NCBI RefSeq assembly: GCF_016907875.1
Contig: NZ_JAFBCU010000001.1
Location: forward strand, 1,426,001-1,490,000
Source: Arthrobacter roseus
GTDB taxonomy: Bacteria > Actinomycetota > Actinomycetes > Actinomycetales > Micrococcaceae
DNA: 64,000 bases
Reading direction: 5' to 3'
Numbering within the stretch: the stretch's first letter is position 1; each line of letters opens with the position of its first letter. Both the position numbers and the translations under genes were made by a program. Shown in pieces: positions 37,001-46,246 of this stretch. A model generated the notes under the pieces. That model saw nothing but the letters and a program-made list of their open reading frames with translations. It was not told where the DNA came from and did not search any database.

Positions 37001-37028
37001 GTAGGGGAGTGAATCAGAGCTCCCTTAC
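37001..37028. promoter_or_regulatory. Dyad in the MarR gene promoter
   Basis: GTAGGGGAG (37001-37009) faces CTCCCTTAC (37020-37028), symmetric at eight of nine positions, directly upstream of the MarR gene and overlapping its likely promoter. MarR proteins usually bind such dyads at their own promoters, so autoregulation is plausible. Confidence 0.4.
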
Positions 37029-37098
37029 TTCATGGTCGCCGGATCTAGGAGGTTGCGCTGAAGGGTTAGGACGCGGACAGCTGTGAGAACATTGGACA

Positions 37099-37320
37099 GT
37101 GAGATTAAGTAATTTCTGGCGGCTTATGGATGATGAGTTCGGGGTCGGATACTCAAGAGTCCTTGCCGGTGAACTAGTCCTTGCTGAGCTGGGCGGAATG
37201 ACGGCAGTAGCTGCTCTTAAGGCGGGTAAAGAGCCCAGACAAGTCTGGTTGGCGATCTGCACCATGCAAGACGTTCCTCTGGCCCGGCGCCTGGGACAGG
37301 ACGCGACGCCAAAGCCCTGA
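37099..37320 (+). CDS. DUF3046 protein
   Basis: A 73-residue protein of the actinobacterial DUF3046 family, conserved upstream of recA. It shows LSNFWRLMDDEFGVGYSRVLAGELVLAELGGMTAVAALKAGKEPRQVWLAIC, with W-x-L-M-x-x-E-F-G and P-R-x-V-W-x-A-x-C as the family marks. The function is not known. GTG at 37099 has no clear ribosome site. It is followed by the recA promoter region. Confidence 0.88.
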   Translation: MRLSNFWRLMDDEFGVGYSRVLAGELVLAELGGMTAVAALKAGKEPRQVWLAICTMQDVPLARRLGQDATPKP

Positions 37321-37367
37321 CGGCATTCGTGGATCCACCCGAAGTAAGACACACCCACTCGATATAT

Positions 37368-37396
37368 TCGAACATGTATTCGGATCTCGGTAGACT
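37368..37396 (+). promoter_or_regulatory. recA promoter with SOS box
   Basis: TCGAAC-ATGT-ATTCGG at 37368-37383 matches the actinobacterial LexA box TCGAAC-N4-GTTCGA at ten of twelve fixed positions. A -10-like TAGACT at 37391-37396 is spaced so that the box covers the -35 region, the right place for LexA to block RNA polymerase. The rest of the 215-base gap holds only the ten-base palindrome GTGGATCCAC at 37329-37338. Confidence 0.75.
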
Positions 37397-37535
37397 GCGA
37401 CACGAGGGTTACGGCAGCTGTCGGCCCAAGTTGTCCACAAAGACAAGTTCGGACGCGATTTTGTCAGTCCGGCGGACTACCGTCTGAGTGAGAACATCAA
37501 CGGGCTGAAACGGCCCATGAAACATGAGGTGAGAC

Positions 37536-38594
37536 ATGGCAACGCAGGCAGATCGCGAGAAGGCTCTCGAAGCGGCATTGGCGCAGATTGACAAGCAGTA
37601 CGGTAAGGGATCCGTCATGCGTCTGGGGGATGACGTCCGCGCACCCGTCGAGACCATTCCGACAGGCTCCATAGCCCTGGATGTCGCCCTCGGTATTGGT
37701 GGATTGCCAAGAGGCCGTGTCGTTGAAATTTACGGACCGGAGTCATCTGGTAAAACAACTGTCGCTCTGCACGCTGTGGCGAGTGCACAGCGCAATGGCG
37801 GAATCGCAGCCTTCATTGACGCGGAACATGCCCTTGACCCGGAGTATGCGAAGAGGCTGGGTGTGGACACCGACGCGCTCTTGGTTTCACAGCCGGATAC
37901 CGGTGAGCAGGCTCTGGAAATTATGGACATGCTCATTGGGTCAGGGTCGCTGGACATCGTCGTCATCGACTCGGTTGCGGCGCTGGTACCGCGTGCAGAA
38001 ATCGAAGGCGACATGGGCGACAGCCACGTAGGCCTGCAGGCCCGCTTGATGAGCCAGGCGCTCCGGAAAATCACAGGCCGATTAAGTCAATCGAAGACCA
38101 CCGCCATCTTTATCAACCAGCTGCGTGAGAAGATCGGCGTCTTCTTCGGCAGCCCCGAGACAACAACAGGTGGTAAAGCGCTCAAATTCTACGCGTCTAT
38201 TCGAATCGATGTGCGTCGCATCGAGACGCTGAAGCAGGGCGCCGATGCGGTTGGTAACCGGACCCGAGCGAAGATTGTGAAAAACAAGATGGCTCCGCCG
38301 TTCAAGCAGGCCGAGTTCGACATCATCTACGGTCAGGGAATCTCCCGGGAGGGGGGCCTCATCGATGTCGGTGTAGAGCAGGGTTTCGTGAAAAAGTCAG
38401 GTGCTTGGTTCACCTATGACGGCGATCAGCTTGGCCAAGGTAAGGAAAACGCTCGTACCTTCCTGCGTGATAACCCTGACCTGGCGGATGAGCTCGAGCG
38501 GCGTATTAAAGAAAAGATGGGAATCGGAGTGCCGCAAGCGGACGCTTCGGACGACGCTCCAAAGCTCAAAGCCGTTGGCGGTGACGCAGTCTAG
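37536..38594 (+). CDS. recA: Recombinase RecA
   Basis: A 352-residue ATPase that forms filaments on single-stranded DNA, drives strand exchange and triggers LexA self-cleavage. Walker A GPESSGKT is at 67-74, Walker B in [14 protein letters not shown], followed by loops L1 and L2 ([27 protein letters not shown]). No intein. GAGGTGAG precedes the ATG. The acidic C-terminal tail is short. It is followed three bases later by recX. Confidence 0.99.
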   Translation: MATQADREKALEAALAQIDKQYGKGSVMRLGDDVRAPVETIPTGSIALDVALGIGGLPRGRVVEIYGPESSGKTTVALHAVASAQRNGGIAAFIDAEHALDPEYAKRLGVDTDALLVSQPDTGEQALEIMDMLIGSGSLDIVVIDSVAALVPRAEIEGDMGDSHVGLQARLMSQALRKITGRLSQSKTTAIFINQLREKIGVFFGSPETTTGGKALKFYASIRIDVRRIETLKQGADAVGNRTRAKIVKNKMAPPFKQAEFDIIYGQGISREGGLIDVGVEQGFVKKSGAWFTYDGDQLGQGKENARTFLRDNPDLADELERRIKEKMGIGVPQADASDDAPKLKAVGGDAV

Positions 38595-38597
38595 GGG

Positions 38598-39179
38598 ATG
38601 ACTGCCTTTGATTCAGGGACCGGCAGAACCGCTTCATCCGGTCAACAAGACGGGCGGGTTGGGGATGCAGGAAGCACGCCTGAGCAGCGTGCGCTGTCAG
38701 TGCTTCTTCGTCAGTTGTCGACCGCGCCTAAAACCCGCTGGCAGCTCGAGCAAAAACTGGCGGACCACGACACACCCCAAGATATCGCGGCATCGTTAAT
38801 TGATCGCTTTGAAGAGCTGGGGCTGATCAACGACGCGACGTTCGCCAGCATGTGGGTGGAGAGCAGGTCCAGGACTAAGTCGCTGTCCCGCGGTGCGCTC
38901 AAGCGGGAACTCGCAACCAAAGGAGTTCCCGCGGATTGCGCTGAGGCTGCTCTGGCGCAGCTCACTGAGGAAGAAGAAATTGAGTCCGCCAGAAGATTGG
39001 TCCGCAGGAAGATACCGTCAAATTTCAGCTCACAAGACCACGGCGGCCGGGACAAAGCAGTCCGAAGACTCATTGGCATGCTCGGGCGCAAAGGATACGG
39101 GGCTGGACTTGCGTTCAAGATCGTCGCGGACGAATGTGAGGCCGTAGCTGAGACACCGGAGGACGTCTGGTTCGGATAG
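38598..39179 (+). CDS. recX: Regulatory protein RecX
   Basis: A 193-residue modulator that binds RecA filaments and limits their activity. The three-helix repeats are visible: ALSVLLRQLSTAPKTRWQLEQKL, LIDRFEELGLINDATFASMWVESR and KAVRRLIGMLGRKGYGAGLAFKIV. The first 30 residues are a variable polar tail. AGGGG precedes the ATG. The recA-recX pair is standard. Confidence 0.95.
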   Translation: MTAFDSGTGRTASSGQQDGRVGDAGSTPEQRALSVLLRQLSTAPKTRWQLEQKLADHDTPQDIAASLIDRFEELGLINDATFASMWVESRSRTKSLSRGALKRELATKGVPADCAEAALAQLTEEEEIESARRLVRRKIPSNFSSQDHGGRDKAVRRLIGMLGRKGYGAGLAFKIVADECEAVAETPEDVWFG

Positions 39180-39233
39180 CGCCAACGCGTGGGCTGGTCG
39201 TCAGCGGATTCTCGCTGTAGTCTGATCGACGAT

Positions 39234-40598
39234 ATGGTCAAGTTCAAGCTCAGGATGAAGAAGCTACGGCGTGTCGCCACAGTGTATGGTGTTGCTGCCG
39301 TTATGCTCTCGTCCCTATTGGGAGTCGGCACCCCAGCGCAAACCTCCGAGCTTCCCACGTGGGATGAAATTCGAGCGGCCAAGGGCAATGAAGCGGCCAC
39401 TGCGAACAGAATCGGGGAAGTCGAAGGACTCCTGAGGGATTTCAGGCAACAGGCCGGCCTAGTCGGTGACCAAGCGGTGCAGGCCGAGTCAACTCTTCAT
39501 GCAGCCGAAGACGCTCTGAAGTCTAGCCAACGGCGGCTTCTACTGCTGCAGGAGAAGCACAGCAACGCACTCCTTTTGTCAGAGGAACTCAAACACAGGG
39601 CCGGAGGAATTGCGGCTCAGGCGTACAAGACCGGGTCGACAAGTCCCGGCGTATTGCTACTTCTGGATGCCAATCACGCGGTTGAAGCGGCCAACCGCCT
39701 CGTCATGACCAACATTGTCGGCGGACGTACGAACGAGCTGTACGCCGAAGCCGACGCATCAGCACGCGTTGCGCAAGTCCTGCATGAACAGCAGGAGTCA
39801 GTTCTCGCGGCGATCGAAGACCAGAGCCAGGAAGCAGCAAAAGCGCTCGAGGCGGCCCAGTCGATGGATCAACGAGCCCGGCGTTCGGTCGCCAAACAGG
39901 AAGAGTCCAGCTCGTTGCTCTACGAACAACTTGCCGAGCTCAAAGGAACGACCGCGCAGCTTGAGAGCTCGCGGATTCGCGGGCTCGCAGCTCAGGCGTC
40001 TTATCGTGAGCAGCAGGACGCCGCTCGCCAGGCAGTGCGGGCCGACAACGAACTGGAGGAAACCCGTAACGATGGTGCAGGAGACCGGCCAGCAGTAGCT
40101 ACCAATCCAGCACCCGGTATTTCCGGAACACCAGCCCCGGACGGCCGCTCCCCGGAGAAGCCCAAAGCGCCGGTTCCTCCACCTGCACCCGAGCAATCGT
40201 CTCCTCCGGCCCCGTCGCCGGAACCGTCGAGACCGGCCCCGCGGCCGCCCACCCCGGCACCTTCACCTCCGCCCGAAGCCGACATCGTTGATAATCCCGC
40301 TGCGGCGCAGGCGTACGCAGAATCACGCATGGCGGCGTTTAGCTGGAATAACGGGCAATTTCGTTGTCTGGTCAACCTCTGGAACCGCGAATCAAGGTGG
40401 CGGACCAGCGCGCAGAACTCCTCTAGCGGCGCCTATGGAATTCCGCAATCTCTGCCTGGATCAAAAATGGCGTCCGCTGGTGCGGACTGGCGCACAAACT
40501 ACCGGACACAGATCGAGTGGGGGCTCGGCTACGTCTCTGGGCGTTACGGTAGCCCGTGCGCGGCCTGGGACCACTCGGAGAGCCATGGTTGGTATTGA
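39234..40598 (+). CDS. Secreted coiled-coil protein with lytic-transglycosylase-like end
   Basis: A 454-residue exported protein. A signal peptide or anchor (about 8-35, VATVYGVAAVMLSSLLGVG) is followed by a long coiled coil (about 45-275, rich in Ala, Glu and Gln), then a Pro-rich linker (about 300-365). The 95-residue C-terminal domain carries FRCLVNLWNRESRWRTSAQNSSSGAYGIPQSLPGSKMA. The E of NRESRW and the S-G-A-Y-G-I-P-Q motif match SLT-type muralytic domains. It probably cleaves or remodels peptidoglycan, with the coil mediating regulation as in RipA- or PcsB-like proteins. ATG at 39234 gives a normal signal peptide; a GTG at 39189 would precede it. Confidence 0.85.
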   Translation: MVKFKLRMKKLRRVATVYGVAAVMLSSLLGVGTPAQTSELPTWDEIRAAKGNEAATANRIGEVEGLLRDFRQQAGLVGDQAVQAESTLHAAEDALKSSQRRLLLLQEKHSNALLLSEELKHRAGGIAAQAYKTGSTSPGVLLLLDANHAVEAANRLVMTNIVGGRTNELYAEADASARVAQVLHEQQESVLAAIEDQSQEAAKALEAAQSMDQRARRSVAKQEESSSLLYEQLAELKGTTAQLESSRIRGLAAQASYREQQDAARQAVRADNELEETRNDGAGDRPAVATNPAPGISGTPAPDGRSPEKPKAPVPPPAPEQSSPPAPSPEPSRPAPRPPTPAPSPPPEADIVDNPAAAQAYAESRMAAFSWNNGQFRCLVNLWNRESRWRTSAQNSSSGAYGIPQSLPGSKMASAGADWRTNYRTQIEWGLGYVSGRYGSPCAAWDHSESHGWY

Positions 40599-40641
40599 TC
40601 CGGATTGTGGTGCATGAGCGCAGAAGTCGTACCCTTGATAG

Positions 40642-42162
40642 GTGAGTTTTACCATCCCTGTTCCTGAAGCCGCCGTAGCCGAGTCCGGCCGTACCTATCA
40701 GGTGCGCACTTTCGGCTGCCAGATGAATGTCCATGATTCCGAGCGTTTAGCCGGTTTGATGGAGGAGGCTGGTTACTCGCCGGCGGGGGATGACCAAGCG
40801 GACGTCGTCGTACTCAATACGTGCGCCGTTCGGGAGAATGCGGACAACAAGCTCTACGGCAATCTCGGTATGTTGGCATCCGTAAAAGAGCAGCGCCCCG
40901 GGATGCAGATCGCAGTGGGTGGTTGTCTCGCGCAGAAGGACAGAGAAACCATTCTCCGGAAGGCACCCTGGGTGGATGCTGTTTTCGGTACGCACAACAT
41001 CGGCTCGCTGCCCGCACTGCTGGAACGTGCGCGCCACAACAACGAAGCGCAACTGGAAATTCTGGAATCCTTGGACGTCTTTCCGTCCACACTGCCCACT
41101 AAGCGGGACGCCGTGTATTCGGGTTGGGTGTCCATCTCTGTGGGGTGCAACAACACCTGTACGTTCTGCATTGTTCCGTCGCTACGAGGAAAAGAACGTG
41201 ACCGTCGTCCCGGAGAGATTCTGGCCGAGATAAAGGCACTGGTGGAGGATGGCGCCATCGAGGTCACTCTTCTGGGCCAAAACGTAAATTCTTATGGTGT
41301 CGAGTTCGGGGACCGGCATGCCTTTGGCAAGTTGCTCAGGGCCTGCGGGGACATCGAAGGGCTGGAACGTGTGCGTTTCACGAGTCCTCACCCAGCGGCC
41401 TTCACGGATGACGTCATTGAGGCCATGGCGGAAACGCCCAACGTTATGCCACAGCTTCATATGCCGCTCCAGTCAGGATCGGACAAAGTGCTCAAGGACA
41501 TGCGTCGTTCGTATCGCTCCAAAAAGTTCCTTGGCATACTGGACAGGGTTCGTGAGCGGATGCCGGAAGCGGCTATCTCCACGGATATTATTGTGGGGTT
41601 CCCCGGTGAGACGGAGGAGGACTTTCAGGCGACGCTAGACGTCGTCGAAAAGTCACGCTTCGCGACAGCTTTCACATTCCAGTATTCGTCACGACCGGGT
41701 ACTCCCGCGGCGGATATGCCGGAGCAGGTGCCGAAAGTCGTGGTGCAGGAGCGGTTTGAAAGGCTGACCGCCCTTCAGGATCGTATTGCAGCGGAGGAGA
41801 ATGCCGTCCAGGTTGGACGCGTGGTGGAAGTCATGGTGACGGCCCAGTCAGGTCGCAAGTCCGCTGAAACTGGAAGGCTATCCGGCCGTTCAAGGGACCA
41901 GCGGCTGGTCCACTTCTCCGTGCCGGAGGGTCAGCTTGATCCGCGTCCGGGAGATCTGGTGAGCCTAAAAATTACAGCGGCGGCGTCCTTCCACTTGGTC
42001 GCGGATCCACGGTCGGGCCAGGATTACAGCGTCAGGCGCTCTCGTGCGGGCGACGCATGGGACCGTGCGCAAGCGGATTCCTGTGGTGTGCCTGCCCCCG
42101 GTACAGCTTCGCGTCAAGGCGTGTCGCTGGGAATGCCCTCGCTGCCCTCACACCGTGGATAA
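40642..42162 (+). CDS. miaB: tRNA-2-methylthio-N6-dimethylallyladenosine synthase
   Basis: A 506-residue radical-SAM methylthiotransferase acting on i6A37 of tRNA, directly downstream of MiaA's reaction. The N-terminal domain has the three auxiliary-cluster cysteines ([35 protein letters not shown]), the radical-SAM cluster is CNNTCTFC (C169, C173, C176), and a TRAM domain lies at about 395-460. The last 35 residues form a variable tail overlapping miaA. GTG at 40642 lacks a clear ribosome site. Confidence 0.97.
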   Translation: MSFTIPVPEAAVAESGRTYQVRTFGCQMNVHDSERLAGLMEEAGYSPAGDDQADVVVLNTCAVRENADNKLYGNLGMLASVKEQRPGMQIAVGGCLAQKDRETILRKAPWVDAVFGTHNIGSLPALLERARHNNEAQLEILESLDVFPSTLPTKRDAVYSGWVSISVGCNNTCTFCIVPSLRGKERDRRPGEILAEIKALVEDGAIEVTLLGQNVNSYGVEFGDRHAFGKLLRACGDIEGLERVRFTSPHPAAFTDDVIEAMAETPNVMPQLHMPLQSGSDKVLKDMRRSYRSKKFLGILDRVRERMPEAAISTDIIVGFPGETEEDFQATLDVVEKSRFATAFTFQYSSRPGTPAADMPEQVPKVVVQERFERLTALQDRIAAEENAVQVGRVVEVMVTAQSGRKSAETGRLSGRSRDQRLVHFSVPEGQLDPRPGDLVSLKITAAASFHLVADPRSGQDYSVRRSRAGDAWDRAQADSCGVPAPGTASRQGVSLGMPSLPSHRG

Positions 42163-43072
42163 CCTTCCGGTCGTAGCCGTCGTTGGACCGACCGGGACTG
42201 GAAAATCGGAACTCGCCTTGAACCTTGCCCATGAGATTGGTGGGGAGGTGATCAATGCCGACGCCATGCAATTTTATCGCGGCATGGATATCGGCACCGC
42301 CAAACTCGGCGAGCGTGAGCGCGAGGGTGTCCCACATCACCTGCTGGACATTCTCGAGATCCATGAGGAGGCTAGCGTTTCGCACTTTCAGGCGCAGTCC
42401 CGCGCGTGCATGGATGAGGTTCGAAGCCGCGGACACTATCCCATCCTTGTGGGCGGATCGGGGCTTTACGTTCGGGCAGCCCTGGATATCCTGGAATTTC
42501 CAGGAACAGATCCGTCTATTCGCCGGGAGCTCGAGGCGGATATGGAGGAAACTGGTCTCGAGACGATGAGGTCTAGGCTCGAGTCGGTGGATCCTGAGTC
42601 TGCGGCCAGTCTCGGCGATGCCCGCCGTGTTATTCGTGCGCTTGAAGTACATGCTTTGACGGGCAGAACATTCACGTCGTTCATGCCACAACGCGAGTAT
42701 GTGCAACCTGCGGTTCAGATCGGGCTTCGAGCCGAGCCCGCGGAGCTCGGGCCGAAGCTGAGTGAGCGCGTGTACCGCATGGAGCGTCAGGGGCTTCTAG
42801 AAGAAGTCCGACGTTTGGAACCGTTGGGCTTGCGATGGGGCAAAACGGCTTCCCGTGCGCTCGGTTACGCGCAGTTCCTTCGCGTCTTGGACGACGACAT
42901 GCGTATCGAGGACGCTGTTGACGAGACCGCTGTCGCCACACGTAAGCTTGCGCGAAAGCAACGGACCTGGTTCCGGGGGGATAATCGGATTCAATGGTTG
43001 TCCTGGCAAGAACCTGGGCTAGCGGAACTCGCTGCAACTATTGTGCGTGAGTACACCGCAGGAGAAAGGTGA
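42155..43072 (+). CDS. miaA: tRNA dimethylallyltransferase
   Basis: A 305-residue enzyme that transfers the dimethylallyl group of DMAPP to A37 of tRNAs reading UNN codons. P-loop GPTGTGKS is at 11-18; [37 protein letters not shown] and [12 protein letters not shown]-like [10 protein letters not shown] are present. GTG at 42155 overlaps the miaB stop. The shorter, correct frame starts directly with the P-loop strand; the open frame upstream is a shadow of miaB. Confidence 0.96.
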   Translation: MDNLPVVAVVGPTGTGKSELALNLAHEIGGEVINADAMQFYRGMDIGTAKLGEREREGVPHHLLDILEIHEEASVSHFQAQSRACMDEVRSRGHYPILVGGSGLYVRAALDILEFPGTDPSIRRELEADMEETGLETMRSRLESVDPESAASLGDARRVIRALEVHALTGRTFTSFMPQREYVQPAVQIGLRAEPAELGPKLSERVYRMERQGLLEEVRRLEPLGLRWGKTASRALGYAQFLRVLDDDMRIEDAVDETAVATRKLARKQRTWFRGDNRIQWLSWQEPGLAELAATIVREYTAGER

Positions 43073-43076
43073 AGAA

Positions 43077-43997
43077 GTGAGCACTATTCCTGCTCTACCG
43101 AGTGGACTTCCATTCGCAAAAGGACACGGCACCGGGAACGATTTTATTCTCGTGTCAGATCCGACGGGGGAGAGGGACTTCACGCCCGAACAGGTGGCTT
43201 CACTGTGCCACAGGCATAGGGGAATTGGCGGCGATGGTCTGATCGTGGCAGTGCATTCTTCAACGCTGCCTGAGGGCCGGGCGATCCTGCAGAGTTGCCC
43301 GGATGCGCAGTGGTTCATGGACTACCGCAACGCAGACGGGTCAGTTTCGGAGATGTGCGGCAACGGGGTGCGGGTTTTCGTGCACTTCCTTCTAGCGGAG
43401 GGACTCCTCGAACTTGACGGTGCAGCAACGGTGAGGATCGGGACTCGGGCCGGCCTCAAGACGGTGTCGCGGAGCGCGGATGGCTACGCCGTGGACATGG
43501 GCCCGTGGTGGTTTGAGTTTCCTGACCTTGCTGCGTCACGGGCCTCGGATTCGTTGGTGGATACGGTAGGACTGAGCGTAAACCGGCCGGCACTTTCGGT
43601 GAACATGGGTAATCCACACACTGTGGTGGCACTTGCTGATGCTGCGGAGTTGCAGGCAGTTGCGCTCACTGCCCAGCCGCAGGTTCTTCCGGCCCCTCCA
43701 AACGGAACCAATGTTGAGTACGTGGTTCCCGCTGAACCGCTGGTGGAGCACGGAGTCGGGCGGGTGGCGATGCGGGTTTACGAACGAGGCGTGGGAGAGA
43801 CCCTATCGTGTGGCACGGGCGCTTGCGCCGCTGCCGTGGCGACCAGGTATTGGGCGGGGTCCGGTGCCCCAGATGCGTGGTGGGTGGAGGTTCCGGGCGG
43901 TGTTCTCGGTGTACGATTCAACCCCGGACCAGACGGCCGCGAACGAGTGGAACTGTCGGGTCCCGCGGTCATCGTAGCCAGAGGCGTTCTGAACTAG
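43077..43997 (+). CDS. dapF: Diaminopimelate epimerase
   Basis: A 306-residue cofactor-independent epimerase converting LL- to meso-diaminopimelate for peptidoglycan and lysine. Both catalytic cysteines are seen: SEMCGNGVRVF (C94) and ETLSCGTGACAAA (C245). The N-terminus has FAKGHGTGNDFILV. GTG at 43077 lies just behind AAAGGTGA; the earlier frame from 43041 overlaps miaA without similarity. It is the third dap gene in the window. Confidence 0.97.
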   Translation: MSTIPALPSGLPFAKGHGTGNDFILVSDPTGERDFTPEQVASLCHRHRGIGGDGLIVAVHSSTLPEGRAILQSCPDAQWFMDYRNADGSVSEMCGNGVRVFVHFLLAEGLLELDGAATVRIGTRAGLKTVSRSADGYAVDMGPWWFEFPDLAASRASDSLVDTVGLSVNRPALSVNMGNPHTVVALADAAELQAVALTAQPQVLPAPPNGTNVEYVVPAEPLVEHGVGRVAMRVYERGVGETLSCGTGACAAAVATRYWAGSGAPDAWWVEVPGGVLGVRFNPGPDGRERVELSGPAVIVARGVLN

Positions 43998-44001
43998 CTC
44001 G

Positions 44002-44622
44002 TTATGCTGGCGCTGAAGTACGTGTGACTTTCAGGATCCGGAACGATTTGGCGGTGCGGAATCGGATCACGGACCAGTTATGGCCGAGTTCGTCAGCGAG
44101 CCAGCGTTGCAGAGAGTCGGCTCCAAGGTTCTTCTGTACAACCAGCCACGCCGTTCCATCCGGGGCGAGCCGTGGGAGCCATCTCGTGAGCAGTGAGTGC
44201 AGTTCCTCCTTACCGACACGGATGGGAGGATTAGACCAGATGGTATTGAACATCGTCTTAGAATCAACGTCTTCGGGTTTACACGCGAGAACGTTGTCGA
44301 GACCGAGTGCACGGGCATTATCCGTGGTCAGAGCGACGCTGCGTCCGTTCACATCCACTGCGGTTATCAGCGCTTCTGGGGACTTCAAGGCCATGGTCAG
44401 TGCCAGCGGTCCCCATCCACAGCCTATATCCAGCAGGTTTCCCCGGAGCGGAGGATCGGGTACTTCGGACAGCAGCACTGCAGTGCCTTTGTCGACGCCG
44501 CCGGGGCTGAAGATGCCCGACGTCGTCTGTAGCTGACGTTCCTTGCCGTTCAGCACAACTTCCAGCGGGCGACGGACCGCCGTTCCACTGGGCTGTTCGC
44601 TGAAATAGTGTTGGGAGTCCAT
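44002..44622 (-). CDS. RsmC-like class I SAM methyltransferase
   Basis: A 206-residue methyltransferase of the MTS (small) family, related to the C-terminal half of RsmC, which methylates G1207 of 16S rRNA. Motifs: LQTTSGIFSPGGVDKGTAVLLS, the SAM-binding LLDIGCGWGPLALTMAL (about 64-80), TAVDVNGRSVAL and the catalytic WSNPPIRVGKEELH (N-P-P-[FIL]). It lacks the N-terminal domain of E. coli RsmC, as is common. It is convergent with dapF (four bases between stops) and divergent from hflX. Confidence 0.9.
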   Translation of the reverse strand: MDSQHYFSEQPSGTAVRRPLEVVLNGKERQLQTTSGIFSPGGVDKGTAVLLSEVPDPPLRGNLLDIGCGWGPLALTMALKSPEALITAVDVNGRSVALTTDNARALGLDNVLACKPEDVDSKTMFNTIWSNPPIRVGKEELHSLLTRWLPRLAPDGTAWLVVQKNLGADSLQRWLADELGHNWSVIRFRTAKSFRILKVTRTSAPA

Positions 44623-44713
44623 AACAGGACAGAATAGTTGAACGATGGCCGGAACCGTGTTTTTGTCAGCGCTCCCCGGTAGAATGATGGTTCAGGATTC
44701 TTTGAAGGAGAGC

Positions 44714-46246
44714 ATGACCAGCGACCACGATCATTCCACCCCGAGCCCGGAGACTCCGGGCCCCGATGAAATGCAGGCGGTCATCGACCGCGTGCTTGGC
44801 AGAGAGACTTCAGGTGCCGACAATGCGGTGCATGCGGAAGTGGCTGCTCGTCGGGATGAAGATTTTGACTACGACGGCGATCAGCAAGCTCTCGAAGAAC
44901 GTCACGCGTTGCGTCGTGTGGGTAGCCTCTCCACGGAACTGGAAGACGTCACAGAGGTCGAATACCGGCAGCTCCGTTTGGAGCGAGTGGTATTGGCAGG
45001 ACTGTGGACTGACGGAACCGCGGCGGATGCCGAGAACTCGTTGGACGAGCTGGCTGCATTGGCCGAAACAGCTGGGTCAGAGGTCTTGGACAGGGTGCTG
45101 CAGCGACGGTTGAAGCCGGATCCTGGAACGTTCCTCGGTTCAGGAAAGGCCCAAGAGCTGAAAGACATTGTGCGAGCTTGCGGCGCTGACACTGTCATTG
45201 TGGACAGTGAACTGGCGCCCTCGCAACGGCGGTCCCTTGAGGACATCGTCAAAGTCAAAGTAGTTGACCGGACAGCGCTGATTCTTGATATCTTTGCGCA
45301 GCACGCCAAGAGTCGCGAGGGCAAAGCACAGGTTGAGCTTGCTCAACTGGAATATCTTCTGCCGCGGTTGCGCGGTTGGGGAGAGTCGATGTCCCGTCAG
45401 GCGGGTGGACAGGTAGGCGGAGCTGGCGCGGGTATGGGGTCCAGGGGCCCTGGCGAGACCAAGATCGAACTTGATCGTCGGAAAATCCGCACCCGGATGG
45501 CTAAGCTGCGGAGGGAAATCGTGGCGATGAAGCCTGCCCGCGAAACGAAACGCTCTAACAGGCACCGCCACGCGGTACCTTCTGTCGCCATCGCCGGATA
45601 CACCAATGCCGGCAAGTCCTCCCTGTTGAACCGGCTCACGAATGCTGGCGTTCTTGTGGAGAACGCGTTGTTCGCGACACTGGACCCAACGGTCCGCAAG
45701 ACAGAAACACCTGATGGCCTCGGCTACACGCTCGTCGATACGGTCGGATTCGTCAGGTCATTGCCAACGCAGTTGGTTGAAGCCTTCCGATCGACTTTGG
45801 AGGAAGTTGCGGACGCGGACTTGATCCTGCATGTCGTGGACGTTTCGCATCCGGATCCTGAAGGACAGATCTCGGCAGTGCGCGCGGTTCTTTCCGAAGT
45901 AGACGCACGTCGGATCCCCGAAATCATTGTCCTGAACAAAGCCGATACTGCAGATCCTTACACCATTGACAGGGTTCGCAGCGCGGAGTCGCAGACCATT
46001 GTCGTCTCGGCTCGCACGGGAGAGGGCATAGCGGAACTTGCCGCCGTTATCGGTGCATCGATTCCCCGTCCATCGATTCGGCTCCAACTCTTTGTGCCCT
46101 ATGATCGCGGGGACGTCGTCAGCAGATTGCATTCCGCCGATGTCGAAATAGTAACCATCGAACACGAGGATTCGGGCACGAGGCTGGACGTGATGGTGAA
46201 AGAACCACTAGCAGCAGAGCTGGAGCCATTCCGAGCCCATGCCTGA
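44714..46246 (+). CDS. hflX: Ribosome-associated GTPase HflX
   Basis: A 510-residue GTPase that splits stalled or stressed 70S ribosomes. The N-terminal HflX domain has LDELAALAETAGSEVLDRVLQRR, DPGTFLGSGKAQEL and DSELAPSQRRSLE; a glycine-rich loop RQAGGQVGGAGAGMGSRGPGETKIELDRR (about 237-265) precedes the G domain with GYTNAGKSSLLNRLT (about 296-310), DTVGF and LNKAD. ATG at 44714 has AAGGAG four bases upstream; the first 60 residues are acidic and variable. Confidence 0.97.
   Translation: MTSDHDHSTPSPETPGPDEMQAVIDRVLGRETSGADNAVHAEVAARRDEDFDYDGDQQALEERHALRRVGSLSTELEDVTEVEYRQLRLERVVLAGLWTDGTAADAENSLDELAALAETAGSEVLDRVLQRRLKPDPGTFLGSGKAQELKDIVRACGADTVIVDSELAPSQRRSLEDIVKVKVVDRTALILDIFAQHAKSREGKAQVELAQLEYLLPRLRGWGESMSRQAGGQVGGAGAGMGSRGPGETKIELDRRKIRTRMAKLRREIVAMKPARETKRSNRHRHAVPSVAIAGYTNAGKSSLLNRLTNAGVLVENALFATLDPTVRKTETPDGLGYTLVDTVGFVRSLPTQLVEAFRSTLEEVADADLILHVVDVSHPDPEGQISAVRAVLSEVDARRIPEIIVLNKADTADPYTIDRVRSAESQTIVVSARTGEGIAELAAVIGASIPRPSIRLQLFVPYDRGDVVSRLHSADVEIVTIEHEDSGTRLDVMVKEPLAAELEPFRAHA

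Noticed and set aside
37329-37338. GTGGATCCAC palindrome upstream of recA
   Set aside because: Ten-base palindromes of this kind are common by chance and it lies outside the promoter core.
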